DNA of 64,000 nt, taken from contig CM074763.1 in the NCBI GenBank assembly GCA_037355855.1, forward strand, positions 372,001 through 436,000, read 5' to 3'. Below the pieces are notes generated by a model. It saw only the letters and a list, made by a program, of their open reading frames with translations. It was not told the DNA's origin and did no database searches. Shown here one piece after another: positions 10,701 to 21,074 of the stretch. Source of the DNA: Pseudo-nitzschia pungens. Lineage: Eukaryota; Bacillariophyta; Bacillariophyceae; Bacillariales; Bacillariaceae. Both the position numbers and the translations under genes were made by a program. Each line of letters opens with the position of its first letter. Position 1 is the stretch's first letter.

Positions 10701-13700
10701 AATTGCCGCAACCGCTGGCCATCGACCCAAATTAGTGGCTCGTTTTCGTCGTTGCAGCCGTTGCCGCCGCCACCCGGTCTCGTCATCAGGAGGGCACTCG
10801 GATCGCCAAACATGTATTTGCGGATTCCGGCCTTTCGCCGACGGAGTCGGTCCGAAATGGCATAGTCCTCGGTGCACAATCTGCAAGACATTGGTATTTC
10901 CGAAACAAAACAGTGTAAGACAATCAACTCTTCCTCCGTGCAAGCATTCGAACTGCATGGTCCGTTCCCAACCGAAACCGAAATTGTATAACTCACTCTG
11001 TCAACACGGAATATCGGTGCAATTTTTCCCGAATCAACTCCGAGAGCACGTCGTCGTCGTCATTGTCGTAGGCATTATCATCATCGTCATTTCCAACCCC
11101 GCCGTTGGACTTCCCCCCCTTCAAATCGGTCCGTGACGTCGAGTTGAGCCGATGGTTCCTCGCCATGGTCGCCACCGCTTCTTTTCCCAGATAGTCCTCG
11201 TCGACGTAGTACATGTTGTAGGCATCCTGGCTGCCCTGGTTGCTGCTCGAGCAAATGACTTCATCGTCGCCATCATCTTTCTCATCTTCGTCGTCGTCAT
11301 CGTCATCGTTTTCGTTCTTCGGCTTGCCGTCCCGCGACGATGCGTCCGGTGGAACAAACGAGCACGACGGCGCCGGCAGCACCGTCACGGTCTCGTCGTT
11401 GAATTCGTACCACTGGCCGGTGGTCCAGTCCATGGCTTCCGCCACGTAGTGCCCCGAATAGGCCGACGTCCCCTGGTGCCGCATGACCGCGCAGAGCACG
11501 TACCGCTTCCGTCCCTTGCTCTTCTTGACGGAGAGGTCCAGGGGGAGGCGGACCGGGTCCGTGAGCTTCTTCTTGACGAATTTTTCCCGATCAAAGACGT
11601 ACCGCGAGAGCTGGATGTTGAGGACCGGCGGGAGCTCCGTCAGCGTCGTGACGCGCAGCGCATCCTCCTTGGATTCGCAGGTTTCGCAATAGTACTGGTT
11701 GTCCTCATCGAGTAGTTCGTCCTCGGTGTATTGATCGAAGCAGTACTGGACATCGGTGGACGACGACGACGACGCAGCAGCAGCATTGTCCCTTTTCTTG
11801 GTTTTTCGTTGCTCGTCAAAGGCCGCCTGGATGGAACCCTTTTTTCGTCGCTTGCTGCGATGGGTGTTATCCGCCGCCGACTCGTCCTTCCCGGCACCGG
11901 AATCATCGTCGCTCCTCTCGTGGGGTGGCCGGTGCACAATGGGAAGGTTGAGGTCCATGAATCCCTCGTTGCGCACGGAGGAGTTTCCACACCGGGTGCA
12001 GATCGTCTCGTAGGTGGTCGTCCCGTGGAATATTCTCTTGGAGGAGACCGCCCAGGTCGTTGCTCGATCGGTGCTTCCGCGTGGCAGCGGTCGCAGCATC
12101 CCCGCTGCCCATTCTTTGGTCGCCATTGCCATTGCCGTTGCCATTGCTGCTGCACTGCTGAAAGGATTCCTCCATCCGGTCAAAGAGGAGCCGCGCGAAT
12201 TCGTTGGGATCCTGCTGCTCGTTGTGCTGTATTCCGAGCGCGTTTGAAAAGTCGAGCGACGTGTAGGTGCTCTCCCCCCCCACCAGGAGTTCCCCCAGCA
12301 GTTTCTGTAGCCGGGTCATGACCCCGTTCATGGTGTGGGTCGGATGGACCGGCCTCCAGGAGAAAATCCCGTCCCGAAAGACCGGGTTTTGCGCGAGGCA
12401 CTGCAGCTGCGTGTTGAGGTAGCACGTGGCGCCGAGGTTCTGGATGCCCGGGGGCACCGCAATCGTCGGCGGTTTTCTTGTTGTTGCTGTTGCTGTTGTT
12501 GTTGTTCTTGCGGCCGAGAAGCCCGGGGCGCTCGGCGGCGGTGGGATTGCAAAAGAGGAGGGATTCGTGCCAGTCCTCGAGGATCCGCAGGTACCGGTCG
12601 GGGTCTCTGGGCGTCCCGTCGTCCTCGAGATCGAGATCGGGAGCGCGTTCCGACGACGACGACGAACCCGCCAGCTTCAAGACGCGCTCGGCGTGCTTCC
12701 GAAGCCTGGACAGGTCCGCGTCCTCGGACTTTCGGAGCCGTTCGATGGTCTCCTTCGTGGCCGGCGAATAATAATCGGATTCGCCGAGGCGGGGATTTCC
12801 AATGGCGGCGGCGGTGCCACCACCGCCGCTCCGCTCCGGGTCCTCCGCAAAGACGTCCGCCGGGTCTCCGGTGGCCGGAGGGATCCACCGCGGACCGAGA
12901 GGCTCGCAGGTGAGGACCGCGGGAGGAGCGCCACCGGCAGCGGGAGGAGGACCGCGAAACGCCGTTCGCCGCGGTCGCACGCCCGCGCACCGCCGTCCCC
13001 GCCGTTCGCCGCCCGCTTCGCGGCCCGGATCGTCGTGTGAATGCTCGCCATCATCTTGTTTTTTCCGCGGGCCACGAGCGCCAGGACGCCTCCGCCGTGG
13101 CTCGGGAATTCGCTCTTGTCGTCGATGATGTCGTCGATGATGTTGTCGATGTTGTCCCTCTCGTTGTTATCGTTGTTGTTATCAGTTGTTATCGTTGTTA
13201 TCGTTGTTATCGTTGTTGTTATTGTTGTTGTGATTGCCCCTTTCGTTGTCGCAGTCATTGTCATCCTCGTCCAGGATTTCGATTTCCACCCTGGAGGGTA
13301 GCGGTTGCAGCGGTGCCTCCGACTCGGAGGATTGTTGTTGTTGTTGTTGTTGTTGTTTTTGTTGGCGAATGGGAGTCTCCTCCGCCGCGTCCGATAATAT
13401 TCGTGCTCGCTTCCGGTTCCCATTGGTGGAGGAGGAGGAGAAGGAGGAAAAGTCACTGTTGCCGCGTTTCCCGTTTTTTTGCTCCGCAGTTTCCTTTTCG
13501 TCGTCCTCCCCCCCTTTCTCGTTGTTCTCGTTCTCATCGTCGTCGTTGTCGTTCTCATCGTCGGGTATCGTCACGGTGATTCCCCTCTGGCACCGCTCCC
13601 GCAGCAATTCGTTCACGACTCCCCCCAGGGAGGCCAGGCAAAACGGATTCGAGTCGCAGGGACACCGGTAGTTGGCGTCGGACGGTCTCGTTCCCAGGAT

Positions 13701-14906
13701 GGCATTCGCGATCGGATTCGAAGCCGCGTGGATGGAATCGGAATTGGAACTGGAATTGGAATTCGCTGCCGCCCTGCCGCCGCTTCGATTGCGTTTTGTT
13801 CCCGCCGCGGTCGGCCGCTGCTGCTGCTGCTGCCGCTGTCTGGTCCAGGCCAGCAGCGAGGGACAAGCAGGATTCCGTCAGCGTTTTCACGAGGTTCTCG
13901 GGATCCCCGGGATCGAGGACCGGAGATTCGCCCCCGCTTCCGATTCCGACTCCGCCTCCGCTTGCCGCACGGGACAACGCCAACGGTGAGAGGATCCCCC
14001 ACTGGCACGCATCCCACTGGGGTCACGATCCTCTTGGACGCGGGATTCGGATCGGTTGCCGCTGTCGTTTTCGACTTCGTTTTCGACTTCGCTTTCGTCT
14101 CCGCCATCATCATCGCTTTCGTTCTCGTCCGCATGCATCGGTTTCGCGCTTTCGTGATCGCGAGCATCGTTCTCGCAATCGCAATCGCCATTGTCGTTGT
14201 CGTTGTCGTTGTCGTTTCCGTTGCTTTGGCTCGTTCCACCGGTGCTGAAATCGTATTTCTCAGTAGTAGTAGGTATTGTTGTTGCTGTTGCAGCACGAAT
14301 GGTAGCATTGTTCTCGCTTTTGCCGTCCAGAAATCCAATGCCCCGATACGGATCCTGCGTCACCTCGTACTCGGACCGCCGCATCAATTCCTCCAGCTCG
14401 GGTTCCCCGACGGCAACGCAAGCCGCAGCGGCCCGGGATTTCTTGGCCGCTCCCGATCCCGATCCGGTTGCTCCGGCTTGTCGTCGTGCCCGGCGCCGAA
14501 GACGACCCAACGAAAACGAATGCGACGAAAACGAAAAGGACGAGGGCTCCGAACAACCCACTGCCGCCAGGATATCGGCGCTGCCATTTGCGGTTGCGGT
14601 TGTGCAAGTAGTAGTAGTAGAAGTAGTAGTAGTAGTAATTGCGGTTGCATTGTCGTTTGAAGTTGCGGTGTTTTCGGTCGCATCGAAAGTCGGGGGCTCG
14701 GCGATGAGGGCACCGGCATGGTTTCGAATGCTTCGGATTTCCTCGCCATTGGTCTTGTTGTCGTTCTTGTTGCTGTTGTTGTTGAAATTCCATGGATTCA
14801 TCGCCATTGAGTTGTTATCCTTGTTATAGTTGTTATTGTTATTGTTGTCGATATTATCATCGTCGTCGTCTTCCAGCAAGACGACGGGATCGTTCCGGCT
14901 CGACAT
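7783..14906 (-). CDS. USP48/UBP26-like ubiquitin-specific protease with repeated frame breaks
   Basis: This cysteine deubiquitinase (about 2285 aa once frames are joined) has exons at 14906-10997, 10880-10050, 9957-8405 and 8343-7783. Order: Asn/Asp-rich N-terminus; a Cys-rich stretch (YRCPCDSNPFCL) matching the one before the USP48 catalytic domain; the Cys box NLGATCYLN (about 12430); QQDPNEF; zinc-ribbon pairs CTRC and CETC; the His box AYSGHYVAEA and WYEFND (11401-11460); DUSP-like segments (LCLHGGLHP, YTYIVSRS, FSKFKKLV); and a C-terminal ubiquitin-like domain after RRSTRRRKV, a close match to USP48. The frame changes near 14020, 13780, 13184, 12980, 12450, 12038 and 10260, with no intron of normal length to explain them. 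Catalytic residues are all kept. USP48 relatives act on histone H2B and H2A. The gene is either miscalled in sequence or decaying. Confidence 0.78.
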
Positions 14907-14928
14907 GATGGGGGCTTTCTTTGTGTAG

Positions 14929-15013
14929 CGTTGAGTTGAGTTGAGTTGAGTTGAGTTGAGTTGATTTGAGTTGCGTTGAGTTGCGTTGAGTTGAGTTGAG
15001 TTAAGTTGAGTTG
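14929..15013. repeat. (TTGAG)n tandem repeat upstream of the USP48-like gene
   Basis: About 16 units of TTGAG, with TTGCG and TTAAG variants, lie 25-105 bases upstream of the ATG at 14906 on the minus strand, so in its promoter or 5' leader. Confidence 0.9.
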
Positions 15014-15991
15014 CACGGGTCGGGCGCAACTGCATACCGTGGTGGGCCTGATCTCGAGTCTCTTCTATCGGCCGGCTACGTGAAGCTAGTCCTGCATTCG
15101 CAAGGGGAAGAAGACTGACTCGGTTTGGTACTCGTTCTCGTCTCGTTCTCGTACTCCTACGTTCTGTTGTTGAGGTGGAGGTGGAGGTAGATGTACCGCT
15201 AGAGGTGGAGCAATAGCAATACCTTTCCGAATTGAGATCGAAGTACATGTAGTAAGCTTACTGTATTTTTTGCTAGTTTATTAGAAAGTGATTTGGTTGT
15301 AATTAGGATGCAGTAAGCCTTAACGGTAGGATATGTCAACGTAAACTTACATGTACAAACGAGTACATGTAAGGTTATTATGATTTTTTCGTACAGTAAC
15401 TTCTCGTTTTCCATGCCACAACTTGCATTATTATTACCTTGTACGTACCATATCGGTGGGAAGCGCGACAAGAACATCTGAGCAGACGATGGATCACGGT
15501 GATCACGATGGTCAATGGGCTTTGCAAAGAGAGGAGAAACGCTGGAAGACACGGTTTTTAGTTGCGCGGGATTGATGGAGAGGATAATTAAACCTTACTC
15601 ATACTGTAAATCTTACTCGAACCGGTAAGTTCCGGTACAGTGGGTTAGGATTACGTACCATAATATTGTACTATTATTACTTCGTACTACTAATTACTAC
15701 TACGTATTTACTTGTAAGGTTAGGACTACCTACCTACCGAACTACAAACCCAAAATTGTTCGCAATTCGTCGCAAACTCCGGAGGAAGCAGATTTGTGTG
15801 CGTCACCAGCATTCACCATGGTCGGATCCACACAGCATAGTAGTAAGGTTAGGAATACAAAGAAGAAGTGTAGCACAGAAGAATGCTACAAGCCTACCGT
15901 ACTAAAGTAGTATGTGTAGTAGTAGTTCATTGCAAGAAATATGTGTGTTCCGCAGACAAGCATGCTGTCACCACTCATCCTCTGATTCTTG

Positions 15992-16058
15992 ATAGTACTA
16001 CTAGTAGTAGTACTAGCACTAGTAGTACTAGTACTACTACTACTAGTAGTAGTAGTAT
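15992..16058. repeat. ACTAGT/TAGTAC palindromic microsatellite
   Basis: The tract is built almost only of TAGTAC, ACTAGT and TAG/CTA words and is largely self-complementary. Shorter tracts of the same kind recur near 3100, 18540, 20820, 30625, 31010 and 43400. Confidence 0.85.
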
Positions 16059-16179
16059 TCTGCTCCTCCTCCGAGGAACTCTTATGTGTTCCTGTTGCGT
16101 CTGCTTCTTGAATACAGTACTGAGCAGTAGTAGTAGTAGTAACTTCATGTCTTGTTCTTGTTGTTGTTGCTGGGAATGC

Positions 16180-16302
16180 TGGTGGTGGTACTGCTGCTGG
16201 TGATGCTGGTGGTGGTGGTGCTGCTGCTGGTGGTACTGCTGCTGGTGCTCCTAGTACTACTGCTGCTGCTGGTGATGCTGATGGTGGTGGTGGTGGTGGT
16301 GA
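16180..16302. repeat. CTG/GTG trinucleotide-rich tract
   Basis: Imperfect GCTGGTGGT and GCTGCTGGT units form an ORF of Pro/Ala/Ser on the minus strand. I read it as simple sequence just downstream of DUF6824 copy 2. Confidence 0.8.
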
Positions 16303-16345
16303 CTCGGTCAACAATTCACGTACTCTAGTACTACTTCTTGTTACT

Positions 16346-17483
16346 TTATAACAAGAATGCACTCGAGTCAAAGTCAAAGGTCTCGGGATCGAAGACTCCG
16401 TCCGCAGAGTCTTGGGCGACTTGTTGTTGCTCCTCCGCGGTTGGGAGGATCGGGGGGCAGGGTTTCGGCGCTGCTGGTGAATAGTGAGAACAAGAAGGCC
16501 TCCTCCTCCTTATTCTTGAATTCCTCGTCGTCAGTAGTAGTATTTGGTGCGCTCGGTGGAGGCCGAACCCGTTTTCGTGAGTCCGCTCCTCGTCCTCGGT
16601 GGAGGCCCGCCGCTGCCGCCGCCGCCGCCGTCGGAGAAACACCGCGAAAAGGAGCGGCGAGGGCGGTGGGGTTCGCTGCCACCGCGGCCGGGGAGGACGA
16701 GTCGTCAATGGACGGCTCTGCTAGTAGCAGCGCGGGAAGTTTCGTATCCTCGCACGGGGAAACTTCGGTGGCGGTCACCACCACCAATTCTTCCGTGATT
16801 GCCGCACCACCACTTCTCGTTCTCGATGAAGAAGGACTCGTGGGTGCCGTCGGTGGCGTCGCCGCTTGTTTTTCCGATGTAGCCATCGGTACTACACGTA
16901 GTAGTACTAGAGACTCCTTGGTTGTTGTCGACTTGACGAGCGATCGGCATAGATTCCGTCTGGTCAAATCCGGACGAGGGCTCCGCCGGTGCTGGAGAAT
17001 ACACACCGTAGGCTTGGGCGAAAGGACTCGCGATCGGGAGGGGTTCCGCAGAAACTTCTAGTACACGAGCGTCGGCATAAACAGGTGCTGCAGGAATATC
17101 GGGTGCCCTGTTGTTGTTCGCGACGATTTCACGATGACCGTTTGAGTCTAGTGGTCTAGAACGAGCAATGGCATTGTCGACATGCTCCTCCTCGTTGAAG
17201 GGTTTTTCTCGAAACCGCTGGCATGTTTTTTCGACTGCCACGTCAAAGCTGATTTCGACGTAGTATCTTTCCTTCGTACTTCTTCAAGAAGCGACCACCT
17301 TCGTTGATCCATTGTCGAACTAATTCTCGGGCAACTTCTTTTTTTTCCCGGATCGGATGCTCGCTTGTACCGTGGTTTCCAAGTCCTAACCATGCGTCTC
17401 CACGCTCTATTGCCTTCGTGAAGGTTTCCATGCCTACCTCGACCCATCAAGACGTCCTTTGGGCCACAGGATTTGAAAATCAT
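16346..17483 (-). pseudogene. DUF6824-domain gene, frame-broken tandem copy 2
   Basis: This is a paralogue of the intact gene at 18561-19850, in the same orientation. From the ATG at 17483 it reads the DUF6824 start (KDVLMGRGRHGN, WKPRYKRASD). It then needs four frame changes to follow its paralogue: at the A8 run (17339-17346), the GG at 17271-17272, the base at 16798 and the C6 run (16452-16457). Each time exactly one base is in excess. Deleting them gives 377 residues with no stop: ELVRQWINEGGRFL, APDIPAAPVYADA, VVVTATEV and VAQDSADGV all align to copy 1. No function is known for the domain, though it is typical of diatoms. It is either a young pseudogene or a gene with uncorrected sequence insertions. 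Confidence 0.75.
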
Positions 17484-18560
17484 GGCCGAGTGGTGTCTAT
17501 TCGGTTATCAAACTTTGAACCGAGTATTTGAATGACGATGATAATAAATGGTGGTCAACCAAAAAATTGCAGGGTGTGAGTAAATAGGAAGCAACAAGAA
17601 CAGCAATTGCAAAAGACGGCACACGCAGCAACCGCCACAGCCGCCACAGCCGCCACAGCAGAAGCAACAATTAGCGGGCTTACAGGAGCAGGAGAGGCAC
17701 TGAGCTTTTCCTATGGTCACCAGAAAATTTGCTTTTGTTGAGATTACTCGGTTCTTGAGATTGAATTATGAAATAAGTTACCGGTAGGTGGAAAAACTGG
17801 TCTCAAGACTATGCTTCATCAAACGCAGATATCGTGTAGCAGTGAGTAAGTTACGTGTAAACCTCACGTACTCGTACTACGAAATACTACGTAATTCTTT
17901 TCACAACAGGGTTCACGAACAAGACTACAAGTACCGTATGTTCAACAATGTACAATTCACAGCTGGGCTCACGAACAAGACTATGTTCAATGTTCCGAAC
18001 GGTATGCAAGAAGTTTCATTCGTGATTGATTCGTTATGATGGATTACTGTACGGTAAGATTACCGGTATTCTCAATTCGTCGGGGAGCTCGTAAGTAATT
18101 ACGTGTAAGGTTACTCGTAAGGTTTTACTCTATTATTATCTCTTACTATATTGAATATTACTAGTAGAGTGTTTTTTTTTTCACCTACGAGTAATTAAGG
18201 TTACCGTGATGATAAGGGTACTAGTAACAACAACAATAAACTTGAACTTGTTTGAAACATGCGTTAGCAACAACAACAGAAGTATTGTTTTTTCTTCACC
18301 TACGAGTAATAGTAATTACCGTAAAGGCACTCGTACCGGTACTCGTACTCGCATGGTCCGAACCCGTCTGCATTGTGCTGGTGGTGTTTTCATCGTCTTT
18401 CCCATCCTGGTGACATTGCTGGTTCCTGACTGGTGACTCCTCGTCTGACTATCACCATCTTTGGTGCCACTGCTAGGACCGCTGACTCAGTTAAAATTTT
18501 TATGTACTGTTCAATACACCAGCGGCAGCATTATCATTACTACTAGTACTACTAGTAGTA
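17484..18560. other. Intergenic region between tandem DUF6824 genes
   Basis: The first 45 bases (17484-17530) match the sequence just upstream of copy 1 (TGGTGTCTA, CGGTTATCAAACTT, GAGTATT), so the duplication included the promoter. The rest is rich in GTAAGGTTAC and ACTAGT words, and no gene is seen. Confidence 0.65.
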
Positions 18561-19850
18561 TTACCACTTGAAGGTCCTGAGATTGTAGATTCCGTTGGCA
18601 GAATCTTCGGCGATTTGTTGCAGCGCTGCGATCGAGCGGATCGAGCGGGATGCCCTCGGTTGCTTCTTGCGGATGGGACGATCGGTGGAAAAGAAGTGCT
18701 GGTGCTCCTCGACGACTTGCCCAAATTTGCGCCGCTCGCTGGAGGCGACCAGCCCCCCGTTTTCGGAGTCTGCTCCTTCTTGTTGGAGGCCTGCCGGTGG
18801 TGGTGCCGAAGAAACAAAAGGAGTGACGAGAGTGGGGTTCACCGCCACCGCTGATGGATGATCCGTTTTGTTGCGAAACTCATTTTCCAATGGGGAGGAC
18901 GAGACCTCAAAGAAGGACGACGACGACGGTCCGTTCGTGGCATCCTCGCATCGGGAAACTTCGGTGGCGGTCACCACCACCACGTCTTTTTCGGATTCTT
19001 CCGTGTTGCTGCACCACTTCTTGTTCTCGATGGACTCGTGGGTGCCGGTGGCGTTGCCGTTTGTTTTGCCGTTGTATCCGTCGTGAAAGACTTCTTGTTG
19101 GTTGTCCACTTCGAGAGCGATCGGCATCGATTCCGTCTGGTCGAATCCCGTTGGAGACGGTAAAGCGACGAGTTCGGAAGTGGTCGCCGCAGGTGGAAAA
19201 GAAAACACACCAAAGTCTTCTTGGTCGAAAGGACTTGCGATCGGGTGGGGTTCCGAAGAAGATGCTACTAGTACATGAGCGTCAGCATAAACAGGTGCTG
19301 CAGGAATATCGGGTGCCGTGTTGTTGTCCGGGACGGTTTCAAAATGACCGTTCGAGTATAGTGGTGGGTCATCCACGACTAAGGTAGAAGCCGCAAAGGT
19401 ATTGTCGACATCCTCCTCGCTTGTCTCGACAGAGGTAGTAGCAATAGGCATGGATGAATGCTTTCTCTTGTCATCATCATCGTCTTCGGTATCTCCGAGG
19501 AAGTGGGCCTCTGCGGGCTGAACGTTTGCGGATGCTCGCTTCTTTTTCTTGGATGTGTCTCGAAACCGCTGGGATGTTTTCCGGACCGCCCTCCCAAAGC
19601 CGATGTCGGCGTAGTATCCATCCTCGCGCTTCTCCAAGAAGTGTCCTCCTTCGTCGTACCATTGTCGAACCAATGCTTGGGAAACTTCTAACTTGCATTC
19701 TCTGTTTCCCGACTTCATGTCGGATGCCCGCTTGTACCGTGGTTTCCAAGACCTGACCCTGTCCCTCCACGCTCGATTGCCTCTGTGACGGTTTCCATGG
19801 GCACCTTGACCAAGCAAGACGTCGTTTCCGCCGGCGAATGTGAAAATCAT
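18561..19850 (-). CDS. DUF6824-domain protein, intact copy 1
   Basis: The gene is intronless and encodes 429 residues from the ATG at 19850. Residues about 9-95 are the diatom/heterokont DUF6824 domain: NDVLLGQGAHGN, GNRAWRDRV, WKPRYKRAS, EVSQALVRQWYDEGGHFL, AVRKTSQRFRD. A basic KKKKR patch follows and could be a nuclear signal. The rest is acidic, Ser/Thr-rich and probably disordered, ending in a basic RKKQPRASRS segment. The domain resembles a short DNA-binding module, and nuclear action is my inference; no function is established. A tandem copy lies 1.1 kb downstream at 16346-17483. Confidence 0.82.
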   Translation of the reverse strand: MIFTFAGGNDVLLGQGAHGNRHRGNRAWRDRVRSWKPRYKRASDMKSGNRECKLEVSQALVRQWYDEGGHFLEKREDGYYADIGFGRAVRKTSQRFRDTSKKKKRASANVQPAEAHFLGDTEDDDDDKRKHSSMPIATTSVETSEEDVDNTFAASTLVVDDPPLYSNGHFETVPDNNTAPDIPAAPVYADAHVLVASSSEPHPIASPFDQEDFGVFSFPPAATTSELVALPSPTGFDQTESMPIALEVDNQQEVFHDGYNGKTNGNATGTHESIENKKWCSNTEESEKDVVVVTATEVSRCEDATNGPSSSSFFEVSSSPLENEFRNKTDHPSAVAVNPTLVTPFVSSAPPPAGLQQEGADSENGGLVASSERRKFGQVVEEHQHFFSTDRPIRKKQPRASRSIRSIAALQQIAEDSANGIYNLRTFKW

Positions 19851-21074
19851 GGCCAAGTGGTGTCTAGTCGGTTATCAAACTTCGAAACAAGTATTGTATT
19901 AGTGCTTGGCTTCACGAATGACGATGATAATGAATACGAAGTAAGTTACCGGTAGAAGTATCGGAATAGTTTGGAAACCTTACTTCGTATTTATTATGAT
20001 CGTCAATCATGTGCAGCGGAAACTGCGAAAAGTGAAATTCGAAGCAGTAAAAAATACGTGTAAGTCTTACTCGTACCCGTCCTCAGTAAATGCTTACTGG
20101 TACCTTTGCGTTTCTTGCTGGTCCAACAAGAACCACCGGTAGGCAGCTTCACGGTCAAGATCAAGACTCACTCGGGGACCGCTGTGGGAATCAATCAAAA
20201 CGGCTACCTTAGCCGCAGTTGGTACTCAGTACGGTAATCTTACGGCATGTTCGTGCAACTTTAGGAAGATTTCAATCAAGACCTATGGTAGAAAATACAA
20301 CGTACATACCTTCACGTAACTCTACGTAGTAACCTTACCAGTACTTTGTTTCAATCTAAGATTTGCAAAAATGGTATTCAAGTTCATTCGTGTTGGCGGA
20401 GAGGCATTATTATTATTATTTATGGCTTCGGTCTCGAAGAGTGGTGCTTTCACCCTCAATGCTACGAACTGAAAACATGATGGTCACGACTGATTGAACT
20501 CGGGTTACTCGTACGGTACGAGTAAGGCTTACGGACGAACCCGTCTGCGTTTTACTACTAGTATTTTTTGTCTCCTATTATCCTCACCTTGGTGGTTCCT
20601 GACTCGTCGTCGTCTGACTATCATCGTTGGCGCCACTGCTAGTAGGACATACGTAAGACTACTTCGTATTATGTACGTATCTACTAATCCAAAGGCGAAG
20701 GGAATGCTGAAAGAGGGTGAAAGTTCCGTCGGACCAACACATTGTTTCTACCAAAAATATAGAGCATTTTTCGTCTCATAAAACATTCTTTTCCCTGCTG
20801 TCTTCATAGAATAGTAAATGTACTACTAGTAGAACTACTACCACTATTGCTAATACTACGAGTAGCAGTAGCTACTAGTAGTGTTCCTTTTTCGTTATCC
20901 GGTTGCCAGTGCACGCGCTCTGTGTAGATGTATATCGTGACATGTAAGATGCAACTGTTTAAGTGAAACAACAAGAAGTTGCTGTTCTGCAGCAAGAAAG
21001 ATTTCTTGACTTCGTGCTGCTTGAGTCATTCTTGATTTCTCCTCGTTCAGATGAAGCGTCAAAAGGTGGATGCG
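19851..21074. other. Intergenic region without a recognisable gene
   Basis: It contains the putative promoter of DUF6824 copy 1 (19851-19900), several TTACCGGTA and GTAACCTTAC words, and an ACTAGT tract at 20820-20885. No ORF has convincing protein composition. Confidence 0.6.

Larger units (their letters stand above)
14907..16345. other. Repeat-rich intergenic region
   Basis: No gene is supported here. The region holds the TTGAG repeat, many GTAAGGTTA/CCGGTA words (15330-15860), a TAGTAC/ACTAGT palindromic tract at 15992-16058 and a CTG/GTG microsatellite at 16180-16302. Confidence 0.65.

Noticed and set aside
12035..12155. A 121-nt intron (donor GTGCAG, acceptor AAGAG) to explain the USP48 frame change at 12038
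   Set aside because: It joins the frames but would remove the LLQ that aligns with USP48 right up to the junction, and the donor is weak; a single extra base fits better.
15886..16377. Pro/Ala/Ser-rich minus ORF that looks like an extensin
   Set aside because: It is the translation of CTG/GTG and TAG microsatellites just after the DUF6824 copy.
7783..17483. Euplotes-like programmed +1 frameshifting as the leading explanation
   Set aside because: Several breaks are in homopolymers, the sites share no general signal, two breaks go the other way, and most genes of the window need none; kept only as an alternative.
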